DNA from: Plazaster borealis
Lineage: Eukaryota; Echinodermata; Asteroidea; Forcipulatida; Labidiasteridae
Assembly (NCBI GenBank): GCA_021014325.1
Contig: CM037461.1
Coordinates: forward strand, 4,489,501-4,553,500
Reading direction: 5' to 3'
Length of the DNA stretch: 64,000 nucleotides
The notes below the pieces were generated by a model. It did not search any database. It was given only the letters and a program-made list of their open reading frames with translations, and was not told the origin of the DNA. Both the position numbers and the translations under genes were made by a program. This document shows, in pieces, positions 47,501-62,500 of this stretch (within the stretch, counting starts at the first letter, position 1; every line of letters starts with the position of its first letter).

Positions 47501-50500
47501 GGTTGACACAATCCCTTTTCTGTTGATTTATAACCTGTCACAAGACTAGGATGACGCATAGCATTGAGCTTTGCTAGCTTGGCAGTGGTGAAACTCAATG
47601 GGATTAGATCTGCACACACCACAATGGGCTTATACATTGTACACAATGGGCTTATACATTGTACACAAATGAATAAGCTTCGGCTGGAGGCCAAGCTATC
47701 CCACAATATGCCTGACCTGTATAGCGCTCAATGTTAAAGGTGACTTTAGAATGTCAAAAAAAAGGGTTTCATTGAGGATTACATGTAGTTTCAGCGGAAT
47801 TGACCCAAACGTATTTCAGTAATTAAAAAAAGGGAAAACAAAATGCCTTCCAGAGTCTCCCCTTGTCTTCCCGCAAGGTTAAACTGGCACTCAACACCAC
47901 GGGTTATAAGCAAGCAGCGCGTGCCAGAAACAAATGCTAACAATCCTGGGAAAGAGGTTGGTTGCTCTAAGACTAGATGCCGTACCTTTATAAAACAGAA
48001 TGGATCAACCACAGTACTAATTGAAACATCCAACATATTTGTATAATTCAAACCCACACTTCCAGGGGTTAGTCGAGTAAGGCATTCTTGCAAAACATGG
48101 CGCGGCGAGAACGTACACTACTGGTAAAGCGGCTGGCCCATAAGTCCACCACAGACGAACTTGAACTGAGCTGGCAGGTATTCTTATAACAGTGACAATG
48201 TTTGTAATATTAATTATAATCAAATGAGCAAATTTTCGGAAGATTGTAAATAAGGACAACATCAAGTTATTTTGTCTTTTTTATGAGGGAGTAGATTTTC
48301 ACTCTGTAACACTGCTTTTTTCACAGGTTCGCTAGAGACAACCACTTGCAAGATATTAGAATGATGATGGCAACTGGGTACAACTTAGAGAAAGTGTAAG
48401 TACTTATAAATTATTCGTAATCTTTGTTTACGACAAAAATACTAAATTTTCCTTTCTCGTTAAAGGCAAAGTAAACCTTTATTTTTTGGAACCATTCAAT
48501 TTTCACTTGGAAAACACAATCATGGAGAAACGTTATTAACAGCTGCTGTGCTTCTGACAAAGGTTGTTTGTGGTAATACATTAATTTGTGGAGTAATTAC
48601 CAAAGGTATACGCTACCTTTAAGCAGGTTTGTTCATGGCGTTCAAGCACTTTATCATCTCGTTGTTAAAATGATTGACCCAGTTCACATGGGTGTTTTCC
48701 ACTCTGGCGAACGGCCTTGTTCGTATGTGTAACGTATTTCAAAGGTAGCCAAACCCATGCCAGTTACCCACAAACGTGTTGACCCCTTGAAACCCTGATG
48801 TGCTGGGGTCGCGCGCACGTTATCACGCACAAAGAACATCTATCGTCAAATGATCGTTTGAGAATGTAAAGTTGGGTGGTTATGCAAGGGCTTTATAGCC
48901 ACTTGCTACAACGTGTAACGCTGCTGGTAGACTGCACTCAAGCGCACGTTTTTACTCACAAAGATAAGCTGTCGTCAAACGATCTGCCTGTTTTGTCTCA
49001 GCGAAGGCGTTGTCTGAGAGTGTGACGTCATATCGTCACCGTTTTCACGAATAGCAACATATCTTAAAATGACAAATATTGATTGTTACAAGAAGGGGCA
49101 TTTATCTCACTGAATGCATTTTTTTTTGCGTTTTCACGAAGAGCCAACGGCCCCAAAAATGCATTGTAATACATTGCAACAGATGTTGGTCAAATCGTTT
49201 TTGCGTTTTCACGAAAAGCCACCGGCCCAACAAATGTATTGGTAATACATTGCAATAAATGTTGGTCAAATCGTTGTTTCCGTTTTCACGAAGAGCCACT
49301 TATTTCAGTGTGCGCGTGATCACGTGACATACGCGCCCCTTTCCTACGTAAAAAAAACACGTTTCAGTTGGGTGGTTAAGTAGGTCAACTCACTGTCTGA
49401 GCTTGCGGTTATTTCTCTGCATCAGCCACGCAGAATTCCCCCGCAGATTTGCTATCACGCGCTCTAACTCGCAATCTCAGACTTGACCCTCTTGTGTATA
49501 CGGGATATTCATTTATTCACTACTGACATTTACATAACAACACTATGCCAGAGAGATGACCAATCAGGAGACCACAAAACTCCCGTTGGCTGCGTCCATT
49601 CCAAATAGGATGAAATCGCTTCAGCATTTTCTGTAAAATCGAGCCATTGCTTTTATTTGATAGTGCTTTGTATGTACAGTACGCTATATTTTTTATACAT
49701 AAAATAACACAAGATTTAATCTCAACATGTTGAAAAATAAACTTGACAAACAACCTGATCCTCACTAGACGAAAAATTATGATACCTTTGATTTGAATGG
49801 TATCGTCCAAAGATTTTCCCAACGTTTTTTACGTACTTTGAATAAAATAACTAGAATCACTTAGTTGTTTTTTTTGTGTTTCCAAACTGTAAGTTGAATC
49901 ACCGAGCAGAGACAGATTAGTTACACGTGCATCAATGTTGTATTTCCTACTATTATCCCGTGGTATAAACGGTTAAGTTTGAATGTGCATTTTATTAAGG
50001 GCCTCGGAGATTCTGACCAATCAGAGTGTTCCGTCCACTTTTGGACTAATTCGCCATAGGGTGTGTACAAACCGACGAACAATGTTCCCAAGTCTGTGAT
50101 CGTAGGTTCACGACGGAGGTTTATCCACAAGAGGGCGCTGTTTCAGCCAATAATGTATCGGCTATCAGGACGACTAAAAACCACGATCACAGACTTGGAA
50201 CCAAGTCTACGAAGAGCCACGTATCTTTGACTAATTACTCTGGCAATTAGCCAATATACTTAACTAAATTAATTACTTGTTAGGTTTCACGAAGAGACAC
50301 GTTTCTTTGACTGATTACTTTGGCAATTAGCCAAAATGTTATGAAATTAGTTAGTCAATGGAGAGGTTCAACTTATACAGAATCACATGAAAGGTAGGCT
50401 AATAGAAAACCCTGGCTTTAGTGTTGCAGATATTGCAGTTTGAGCCAAGCACAGTGAACAATGTAAATCTCAATCAAGCGTTTGGACATAAGTAGCTCTT

Positions 50501-53500
50501 ATAGAACACGGTGGCGATATACAGGGGAGCCGAAAAAGGCAAAATTGAAAAGTGGCTTCCATCGGCAGATAAGCACGCGTACAACACGCATTTGACGCAG
50601 TTACTATGTTGTTGCATTATGTTTTCCCCCCAGATATTTCGAAAGAAACGAGTTGGAAGTTATTCGAACGGATACATTTAGAAACTGCAACGACTTAACT
50701 GAAGTGTAAGATTTATTATTGTTGTTGCTGTATACAGGCAAATTATGCGAACTATCCTTTCTGTAAGAGACAGTGCTCTTCAAGCTGATATTGATTTGCT
50801 TATAAATGTTTTTACCAGTTTTGGGCTAGCATGTTCATATACCACATTGATTATTGTTGACATAGTAACCCCTGGCCCGTCTGGTAGTTTTGCCTGATTT
50901 GGTTGTGTAATTTCAATGTTTTAACAATTAAAACTGAAAATGACAATAATAAAGTCAACGCCACAACCATTTGACCAGTCACAGTGAACTTTGAAGTAAA
51001 TAACATAGTCGGATATTGAATTGAGTTTCAAAGTTAAAAAAAAAAAAAAAAAACGTTCACATTTCTGCTTAATTGTTCGAAAAGTTACATTAACTTTTAG
51101 TCCCCCTCACTTTAGGTTAAGTAATCCGTATGCCTTTTGTGATTGAATTTCTTGTTTAACCCTGGTATTGAAGTTGCAGTTAACCATTGTTCACGTCATC
51201 GCAACCAATTGTTTATTAGGCGCGAATAGCGTTCAATACCTTTTGGTGAACACAATCCCTTTACAAAAATGTTTTTTTCTAAACAGATTGATAGAGGCCG
51301 TCAAGATATATTATTCAAACAATGATAAAAACAAACACAAATGACATCAAACCTCTTTAAACAATAATTTTTAAACTGAAAACACCACTGAGTATTTCCA
51401 CCATTTTTATGAATTCAGGAGCCTGAAAAAAGAAAGAAAAATATATCAAATAGGCGGTTTACTTATCCATAGACAACGTACATCCGTAAAGCCCTTCATG
51501 CGAAGCGAATTTGACGTCACAATTTCGCAGGGAATAAATCGCAAGAGTTGAGTTGTGGGCAACTCTTGCAAACATTCGCCGCAAAAATTGAGTTATGAAC
51601 TCCAATTCGCTTCCCATTCGCATTCTCAGGAAGTATAGACCGGGCTTTACTTATTTGAACTCCACATACGCCACTAGATGTAGCATTGTTTATCCACAGC
51701 AATTTTTTAAATATCGTTTAATAAGTTGTTGCTTGTCACTACAGGTTTCTCAACTCGAACAAGATATCTAAAATCGATCCCGGGGGTTTGACTGTAAAAG
51801 CAATCACCAAAATGTAAGTCAGACTTGTTTAAAAAACAAACACAAATACAGATGTTAGTAAATCATGCGTATTTTAACCGCTTCGAGCCAAAACAAAAAT
51901 ATATATATCGCTTGTTCGAGTCTCGTTTGCATGTAGTCGAACGTTTTGCCCCGTCAATTGCATTTCATTTATTTTCTAACCACACAGCCGCGAATTATGT
52001 CAATCATTGTTTTGCAAAAGTACCGGCAGCCAGGTGGAAAAACAAAAACAGAACCAAACAACCAACCAAACAAACATTCCCAAAACAGACGAACAAACAA
52101 ACAAACAAACACCCCTACACCCCAACAAACAAACAAACAAACATACAAACAAACAAACAAACAACAAACAAACTAACACCCCCACACACAAAAAAACAAA
52201 ACAAAACAAAAACAAACAAACAAACAAACAAACAAACAAACAAACAAACAAACACCCCAAAAACCAAACACCCAAGCACCCTAACAAACAAACAAACATA
52301 CAATAAAACAAGAAAACTATGTCATCATTTAATAATGCTATTAAATTGGCCATAACCAGTTGTATGCACATTTGTTAAGTGGTTTAGCGAACAGGGCAGA
52401 TGTGTCAAATAAGATTTATAGTTTATGTTATGCAAGGCAAACAAATTATTCATTTATCCGTTCATTCATTCATTAATTCATCTAGTTACTTGTTTTGTTT
52501 TCTCTTTGGTTAAGTACAGCAGTCTCATTTTTTTCAACAGTACAAGATTATGAAATTCACATAAGCAACATAATAAATACCGTTATTACATGGAAATTAC
52601 ATACGATCTAAGAGGACAGATAACAAATAACAATAAATAGGTACAATTTGTATACAATTTAAATTGATATATTCACTAGATCTGACAAGGAACACCAATT
52701 AACAAATTGAGCTAATTTAATAAAAACAAGATCAGTATTTATTTATTTAGTTCAGTTTAAGTGTATGCATGTATTTACTATTTTGGAAATCATGATATAA
52801 ACTAAGTGTAAAATAGACTACAAAAAGAAAAAAAAATCAGTATTAAAATTGATTACAAGTAAACGTGTGAAATAAATTATTAACCGGTGGCCGGGTTGGA
52901 AACAAGAAGTAAAGACTTAGAAAGACATGAAACATAATAAACATAACGTTTTCTCTGTTTTCTGGGCGTTTTCGAAACCATGCCTTCAGTCTCGGCCCTG
53001 GCTTATGTATAGCTTGCCTGGTTGAAGTCCCGTTACAAGAGTGTGCGTTTTCAAAATTACTGACGTAGCCCAAGCCAGAGCCTAAGGCGAAACCTTGGTT
53101 TCAAAAAAAATGACAACATTTACTTTTAAAGCTGTATGATTCTTGTCAGTTTTATATAATTTGAATTTGATACATATTATTTATTCTTCCTTTTGTAGAA
53201 ACATGAACAACAACAGAGTTGCAGAGCTGAGTCCCGATATGTTTGGCGGTAGACCCTTTGGGACAATGTAAATAACTGCAAAACACCATTGTTTTACATT
53301 ACTTCCACAAAATGAACACGGGACTGTCTCGGACCCTGTGTGGTAGCAGACCTGGCAGTTAAATATCCAATGAATTGTTCATTGTTCCCACCAGGAACAA
53401 ACAACGTTTAAAGCAAAAGCAGCCCCGATGTCAGAAAATAATATAACTTATATTTATCGGTACACAAACATGTAATATTTCTAAATCCGTTTGTTTGTGA

Positions 53501-56500
53501 TTGTGTTTTTATCCTTTCATTCAAACACAGGCAAACCAAAAGTTGAACATCAACCCAAATTAGTAATCTTATTAGCGTTGTAATGAAAACAATGGAGCCT
53601 CAAAAGCGACTGGCACTGTGCCCCGTAGGCCTGAAGATACCTGCCAAGAGCAGAGGATGAAGAAATGGCTGTTATGGGGGGGGGGGGGGCTCCAAATAGG
53701 GAAAAAAACACGGAATCAGGTAGGGAATACTAGCCTTATCCACATACAAGGCTCCGTTCCGGGGTTCGAACCGGTGTCCACAGAGGTGATAGGCTGCGAA
53801 GAAACCAATGTGGCAACATGAATGTGCATAACGTAAAGTCATTTTATTATTCTCATTTTTATTTATGTATGTATATATATATATATGTATAACATTTCTC
53901 ACAGAAACCTTAGGAACAATCTTTTGACACGTTTAGACAGCTACACACTAGGATTCCTTCAACGTAGTGGGTGAGTGGTTTACTGCAGAGGGCTCCGAAA
54001 AGAGTATAGGATTTTAGAGAGTGGCGACTCAGTCTTAAACGACCGTTTAACCCTGCGTAACTCTGGCAGGGTCTTGGCCATGCAATAAAGTTCTCCACCG
54101 TGCAAGGTTTAAAACGGTCGTTTAAAGACCAAGTCAAGAGTTATTATATTCACATTTATAACTAATAATATTTCGTTAAAACATAACAAAACAACTTCCA
54201 ACGTGGAGAACACTCCTCGACACTTAATTTAATTTGAAACCACGTTGAGCATAAAGTAGCTTCTCGCACAAGTTTTGAACTTGCGAGCTTAAATTTTCAA
54301 ATTTCATATTTTTATAAAATATTCACCTTGTTAATAGTGTACGTTTAAACATGGCCACTTGATCTCTTTGACCAATCAGAGTAGATAAACCGTCCCATAA
54401 TGTTATTAATATGGTTTATAATTTCAATCCAACTAACATTTATGTAAGACCCTGAAATAACATACTAAATTGCAGTAACATGTCACGAGAAAATGTACTT
54501 CGAAGAGATCTTTATTTTATCCGATTACTACGATAATTGACTTCACCTAGAAATTGGTTTATATTTTGCTTTTAACTTTAATAATCGGAAACAAAATCGA
54601 AACAAATTTCACACGCTTACCCCTTTTTAATTAGCATTGTATTTGTATTGTTTCTATAATTCATTTTGAAATGATTTAAAATATACATATATTTTCAACC
54701 CCTATAACAATGATTGAAGGGAAGGTCATTCATGGATTTGTTTTAATGAAAAATTCAATCAAGGGTTTTTCCCATTTTCCACGCTATTGCTCGGTCTCAA
54801 TAGGAACTTTGAATGTTTGCGGAATTTTAAACCGATTATTAGTTGTCATTTTTTTTGGCGGATTGTAAACAAATGGTTTACAAACAGACTGTTCAAAACA
54901 GTACCATGGCATCATCGAGTGTTTTAAGCATGATTACCATGATTACATATGTTGGGTTATTTACACTGATCTGTTATTTACCGATTAATTGTAGACGGTT
55001 CAGCGGAAACAATTTACAGGAACTTCCAGATGGACTGTTTTCAGATAAGACAGATTCGGAACGAACTGTGGGTGAAATGTGAGTATTTGTTTTTGGCTTC
55101 TCCGAAAAGACTTCTGCAAAAGTCTTTGTTTGTGTGTTTTCTTTTGCCTTTTCCGAAAAGAAAGGTCCTTGTTTTTGTGTTGATTTGAAAACGACATTTG
55201 TCGATTCCTTTTCCCCTTATTTTTCTTCAAGTTGTTTTAATCAAAATTACTTAGGCTTTCTTTTCTAGACGGCACTATTGTTATTTATAATAATCACATC
55301 CTATTGGAAGTTGGCACATACTGTGATCACACCGATCCGAAAGAAACCTTCACTTGACAAAGATGAACTCCATAACTACCGCTCAGTGTATAATCTTCGT
55401 TACCTAGCCAAGCCCATGCAAAGGGTTGTCAGCACTCAATTAAAACAACATATCAATAAGTACTCTCTTGCAGATCCATACAATCAGGACAGGACGTACT
55501 GAATGTCCTGAATGTACAGGACAGTAAACAATTCATGTTTTTTGGTTATGCTTGATTTTTCTGGTGCGTTTGACACTCTAGATTATAGCACAACGCTGCG
55601 TCGCACAGTGGGCCAGGCTGAAACCAAAGTGCGCCAAAAAGGGTGATACGTGACCCTGCTAGTTTTAATTTTTTCAACACTTTTGAGGTTGCTTATACCC
55701 CATGGGACCATTTTATGGATAAATTAAGCAAAAATATATATATTGACTTGTCATGACCTCTTAAAGGTATGCAATCCACAGAAATTGGCCACAAAATGAA
55801 AATAGTTGTAGAAATCTTCATAAAGCAAAATTAGACACCTTGCATTGAGCTATGGAGCTAAACTTTTACTTGGCTCTAGTTTAGAGTTCATATTTGAAGG
55901 AAATTAAATCAGTTTTTATTTTTGTTGAAGTTTTCTATGAATAAATACTGACAATTGTGTCAAAATTGACATGAAATTTACGTTGTCTGTGTTCAGCAAT
56001 ACGGAAACTAAGGATTGCCGTAGATTGCTGCCTAAAGTTTACTCATTTCTAATAGAGCAACTTGTTTGCATCATTTTGGTGCAAAATTTAGCTGCGACAA
56101 CCTGCGATACACGATTTTAGAGCAGTTTTTCTGAAGCGATCACCGTACGTTTTCGCCCCTTTTCTAAACTCCATATTACATGTGGCGCGCTCCACTGAGA
56201 AACATGACAGCCGAGCAAGGCTGCGCTCGCCGGAAAAGTCGGTGTTGTGCAATATGATACCCCTACTTATGTCTGATTGCGTAGTTGAAATTTCAATGTA
56301 ATAATAATAACGAGGAATTTGCTAATGTACTTGGTGTGTCATATATTGTGATGAGGGATACTGCCGCTAGTTGTCTTTAAATGTATCTGTCAGCTGTACC
56401 ACAGTGCACTATGGCGTCTTTACCAAGAAAGCGATTATTTGAAGTTGTTACTTCTGTTGATGATGCGTCAAACATTGAAAACTCTCGTCGTGGTTGCTTA

Positions 56501-59500
56501 GAATTATTCACAGATGTGTTTCATGTTCCGCAATGTGATATTCCAGAGGAGATTCGTCAGTCAGTGACAACAAGCATTCGGGATTTCCTTTACAAATTGA
56601 GGAGGAAATGGGCAGAAAGCAGCCGAAACAAACAGAGTTTTGAACGTAAGAACACAGACTGGCTGAAAGGAGAGTTGTGTTTTGACACGAAAGTGGATGA
56701 CTGGCTCTCAAGAAGAGGAACAAAACCAACGGTAACATTCGTTGAGGATGCCACATCATCCGAGCCTAGTACGTCAAAGGGTCGTCCAAAAACATACTGG
56801 TTGTCTTCCTCAAATTTCCCCTGTTTGTTCTCATTTTTTATACTGAAAAGCAACAATTGGTCACAATTTTACGGCAATAAACAGTCCATTACATCAGGAC
56901 CAATCAAAAATCGGTATTTTGCTGACGTCATACTCCGATCTAATTATCACCATTGGATTCTACGGGTCTGAAAAGCTAAGTAGGTGAACCTTTCTGCACA
57001 CAACTTAATGATTTATATTTTTGGCGCACTTTCATCCCATTCCGGCCCACTGTGCGTCGTCTCCAAAATCAATTTTGCATCAAAAATACCGCCCCAAGTG
57101 GTCCACCTCCTACTTCCATGACAGGATGATTTATGTTACCATTTTTGGAGCTAACCGTGATGTGATCCACATCCCTTTGGGCGTCCCACAAGGCTCGCTA
57201 TTGGTCTTCTTACCTTCACCATGTACTTGAGCCCTTGGGTGATATTATTCGCCAGCACAACGTCAAATACAACATATGCTGACGACATCCAAATCTACAT
57301 GGACTTCGACCTATCCATTCCTAACGACGCAGCATGTGCTCTCTTTATGTTGTCAAACTGCATCACCGCTGTACACAACTGGTTTATCACAAACGAACTT
57401 TTACTGAACACTGACAAAACTTAGTTTGTCATTGCTGCATCTCCCCTTAAACAGAAAGGTTCAAGCCACTTAAAGGGACACGGTGCCTTGGATCGGGCAA
57501 GTTGCACAGCAAAAACTGTGGTGTTAATTTTTCAACACCAACGTTTTTTGATTCTCTTGGTGTTAATATAGCTGCTTCAATAACACCGTTGGAATACAAA
57601 ATAGTAAAAAGGTTGGTGTTCTCAAAATTGGTGTTCACATGTTCACATACAGCGCGTGCGCATATAAATTACAGTCAAGGAACACTTTCATTGGTCCATC
57701 CACGTCACGCGTCACATACATTATGGAATGGTGCTTTTCGCGTGGGCCGAGATATTCGTGAACTTTCTGAGTAACTTTTCACAATCAAATCCAACTAAAT
57801 CTCTGTAAAATATTGCCGATCACTCGGCTTTGTGGGCTTTGTCGGGAACTTTGCAAGTTGGTGTCTTACAGGGGAGATTTTTCATCATATGTGGATAATG
57901 GTAAGTCTGATACTTTTTGTGTTTGTTTGCTCACTATGATCGTACTGAAACTTAAAAATTGACATGTACATGTACGTTAAACGAGCGTTAAACATGGTAC
58001 TACAGTGTTAGGCCAAACGTTAATGTATAACACAGCACAGCATGAAGGTTTACTCAAATTATTACCGTTTAGGAAGGATAAAGGAGCAATGTTTGCTCCT
58101 TATACCTCGGGGCGAGGGCGCCTTTTTACTACTAAATATTAGCATAAACATGACATTCACACATAGTAGCTTAATTTACAATGATTTATTACTTACTTTT
58201 AAGTTTTATTAGTTTGTTTAGGCCTACTTAATTTTATTTTCCACAGAATCATAACAATACATAGACAATGACATGTCGATAGACATGATAGATACTTCTA
58301 TCACGTCTGTGTATAAACTATAAGGCTCCCCGTGAACCTCACCATTTTGGACCTCCGTAACGCTACACGTTTTCAAAATGGTCGTTGATAGGTGAACATT
58401 TTACAGTGGTTTGCCATCAATAACTTCAGTTTCCTTTGCACTACACAATGAAAACTTTCCCCATACACTTAAAGTTAATATACATTCATAATGAATGCAT
58501 TTCCTTTTTGTTGAGTTATTATTCAAAAACATCTTCAAAAAATGAAGTTTACCATGCAATACTTTTAATGACACCCCTCTGCGTTTGTTAATATGCAGTG
58601 TGAGCCAAAAAAATTATGCACCTTTTGAAATTGGCAATAGTTTTATTCTGTGACAATATGGTAAGATATTTTCACATGTACTTTTAGAGTAAATGTAACT
58701 CGGGTGCCTTAATAGTCATTATAATATCAATCCTTTACAGATTGGGTCCAGTATTGAAGAGTTCCATGACACCGCCAAAAACAAGAAAATGCAGCCGTAT
58801 CTTCTCGCCGTAGGGACTTCAAGAAACCAAATAGCCAAATACTAAATCACCATGGATCACATTGCCCTACCATGTGCTGCTCATGTAAACAAACATGACA
58901 TTTGGGTCTGTATACATTTTGTACAGAGAATATGTAGTTCATTCATGAATTTTCATAAATCTAAATCAAAGTGGTATTGATGACTTTTAACAAAACGCAA
59001 AATGTCTTTATTGCGTGTAAAAAAGAGCTTTTTTACATTGTGACGTCATTGTGTTAAACATTTTAGTGCTGAAAGGGCTCTCGGTTAATCACGAAACTGA
59101 ATCTGACCTTTGAGTGCCTCTTTAATATTTCTCAGCAATATTTTGGATTATTTATTTCACTTTGGATGCCATAAAGTTTCTTATAAAATAAGCTTGTTTA
59201 ATGTAGATCTTTGCAATCACTATTTCAAAAACTAACGAACAGATCCTTGCCATTTGATTGGTGGAACTTACATTACTTGATATTCAGTATTACTCCCAAT
59301 CGCATCGGCGATAAAAAACTCCTATTTGCCCATGGGGAACTGTATTTCCCATTCAACAGTGAGGAGCACAACGCGTGCGAATGATATACACAATACAATT
59401 TATACTGAACGCAGGTACAATATTACAGTGCCTGCGTCTCTAAAATATGCACTGATTTTAAATTTGTTCACAATGGAAATCAAATACAAATAACTTACAA

Positions 59501-62500
59501 ATTACATGACAAGGATCTGTATGTCAGTTATTAAACAAATGTTGAGTGGCTTTAATTCATGGCATGGGACTTCGCCCCGTAAATTTGAACAGTCAATAAA
59601 TTTCCTTGCAATAGTATTGAATTCCTCCCATTCCACTTCAAGCCACACAATATTTGTACATTGTCATCGATTGTGGGGTTAGACGTTGCAGTACTATTTG
59701 ATTTCAGAATATCATTTTGTATTTTCTACTGCAATGAATTAAATTATTTATTGACCCATTTAACAATATTCTTGGCACTATGAATTGTATTTGTGTTATC
59801 ACTATATGCATTCCTTTAATGTAAAAAGTTAAGCCTACAAAATTTACATACAAATGTTGCCATTGGAAACAGTCATCTTTTTGTGTGTGATGTTTCTATT
59901 TTAACCATCCATTTAACTTTGTAAAACTTAAAATTGAAAAGAGTAGTAGAGTTAACAATAATTTGAAAACTTGAAATATTGTTAAGAAATGTTTGTTTAA
60001 CCATCCATTTAAGTTTGTTGTGTTAAAAGAAAACAAATACATTAATAAACAAATTAATAAATAAATTACATCAGAAAAAGAGTTTCTGTAATTTCTGTGA
60101 TTTTTGTGTGACTTTATTTTAACACCAGAACAGTATTAAACAGGCCAGCCTGAATTATTTACTGGTGTTGGGTAACACCAGCGTCCTCGCCCAATATGAA
60201 TTAAATGATATAATTAATTTAATGAACACTTATTATGGTGTTAAAATTCAACACCGAAACGGGATTTCAAATATTTTATTCCAAAATCGGTGTTGATCAA
60301 CACCAACTCCCTATTAAGATATGAACACCAAACGGGACTAAATTTGACATCAAACTTCGGTGTTGGAATTCAACACTTCAATTGGTATAAATAATGTTTA
60401 ATTCCAAATGTTGGTGTTGGTTAACACCAAACCCCTCGCCCAATATGAATTAGCTAAAATAATTAAAATAAACACCAGTGGTGTACTTTTTAACACCACA
60501 GTTTTTGCAGTGTGGTCTATACAAAGCATTTGTAACCGTTTGTTATAAAATGCATACGGTTAGAAATATGTTTTAAAAGTAGAATACAAGGATCCACACA
60601 GATATGTCTCGAAATTGCGTGGTTTCCTTTTACATCGTGAACAAACACGGTCGGCCATTTTGTTGAGTCAGATTTTTGACTCCACAAAATGGCCGACCAT
60701 GTAAGTTCGTAAAGTAAAAGGAACACCACGCAATTTCGAGGCATATTTGTGTGGATCTTTGTATTCTACTTTTATAACGTCTGTCTAACCATTGATTTTA
60801 TAACAAACGGTTACAAATTAACACCCTTTTTAGACCAACTCGTCCAATCCAAGGCAACGTGTCCCTTTAACTATAAATGTAAGATACACAACAGTTAAGC
60901 CATCTCAATTCCTTCGGAATTTAGGCGTCTTTTTCGACAGCACCTTGGCAATGAGCGCACACGTCACAAGTCCTGTCACTATCACATCAACAACATTTCC
61001 AACATTTCCAAAATACGTACAAATATTGAGACAAACACATGGCCTTGTGTTATCTGTACTGGATTATTGTGACTTTGTCATCAATGGTATTTTAAGCAAG
61101 CTGACGTTGACCGACTACAAATGTCCCAAAACACTGTTGCTCGTATAATTTTCTCACAACATCTCACTGGTTACATTTAAGACAACGCATCACCTTCAAA
61201 ACATCAGCGAACATGCACAGAGCACTCTCAAATAACTTCCACAGTACATTACACAGTCTCTAAACCTCAAAAAACCTGGCCGGAGTGTGTATAAAAAAAA
61301 ACAACTCATATGTTCTCTTGTCGCTCATAAACTGACCAATTTGTAGTATTCTTTAGCAGCACATTGTATTTTTGGAAATCACGCTTTATAAGACTTACTT
61401 ATTATTATTGGTATATTATTATTATACTAATACCTTGTACTAAAGTGTGCAACGGAAAGTGGTGTTACGATGACTTCAGGGGTAGCCAAATTACAATGTT
61501 TTAAACATGTATCTTTTAAATATAATAAAATCAGTAAAATAAACCGATCGATGTTGTGCTTGAATTCGAAAAAGAAGAATAATTATTTCAGTAAACAGTT
61601 GATACGTTTAAACTGATTCATGAGGTTTTACTGTCAGCTACAGGGGTGTTGGTAAGCAGGGATGCTCAACAACGGATATTGTGGCGTTTGAAAGAATCAA
61701 CGAGATTATTATAAAACGAGTTAAAATGTGTCATATTTAGCTTCAAATCGTATTCGTTTGTTAAAAACTGTTTGATTTTGTCACCTTCCGTCTTTTCTCT
61801 CTGCTGTTTTTAATAGGATAGACGGCATCTACAACACTGTGCCAAACGCTCAATTTTTTTTTTTTTTTCAATTTTCTTTACAGTTTCCTGTATAACAATC
61901 TCATTCGAAAGGTTTCCCCATCAGCTTTCAACGGTTTAAACATGGTCAGATATTTGTAAGTAAAGCATTTCTGTGTAGTTGCTATGTAGAGGGCTCAACG
62001 TTGCCACAACATTGGGCGAACGTACCATTATTCTAAAATAATGGTATACATCCTTCAATATCGCATGTCTTATTTTAATATAGTCCAGGAACCATGGACA
62101 TTTCAGTCATGGTTTACAACTTTTTAACTTTTTAACTCAAGTGTTTTAATTGCAAATGTTTGTTTGTTTTTTTGATGAACATATTTTTTGGTAGATGATT
62201 ATATACGCAAAAGTAAAACAAACTTGCCTGTGATAACCAAATTCAACCAAATTATTATGATATTATCAACGAAAAGTCACACACTTCTAAGCCCCGCCCA
62301 CATATGTGCATATATGTCAACGTTGGACCAACGTTGGCTCAACGTTGGCTTAACATTAGTTTGATCTTCTAATGCTATAACTGAGTACTGACTCTTCGTG
62401 CATTTTCGGGATTTACTGGCATTTAACTGCTCCACCTTAAAACACTCTTGGCAACGTAAGCAATGATTCGACCATCAAACTTGTCCTATAACTTACAAGT

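Larger units (their letters stand above)
55290..61250 (+). mobile_element. L2/CR1-like LINE fragment, interrupted by nested DNA transposons
   Basis: Reverse-transcriptase pieces occur in order: TPIRKKPSLDKDELHNYRSV (from about 55329), MLDFSGAFDTLDY (about 55548-55586), then after a 1.45-kb insert RRLQNQFCIKN (about 57057), VPQGS (57187), the catalytic YADD box (about 57267-57278) and, after a 3.4-kb insert, NLGVFFDSTLAMSAHV (about 60918-60965) and the degraded C-terminus to about 61250. Several stops and frameshifts show it is dead. Both inserts split codons or blocks that read through once the insert is ignored, which fixes their borders. Confidence 0.85.

Noticed and set aside
51825..52371. 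Frames rich in TNKQ or LFVC
   Set aside because: Translations of the (CAAA)n simple repeat, overlapping LRR exon 51745-51813 only by chance.
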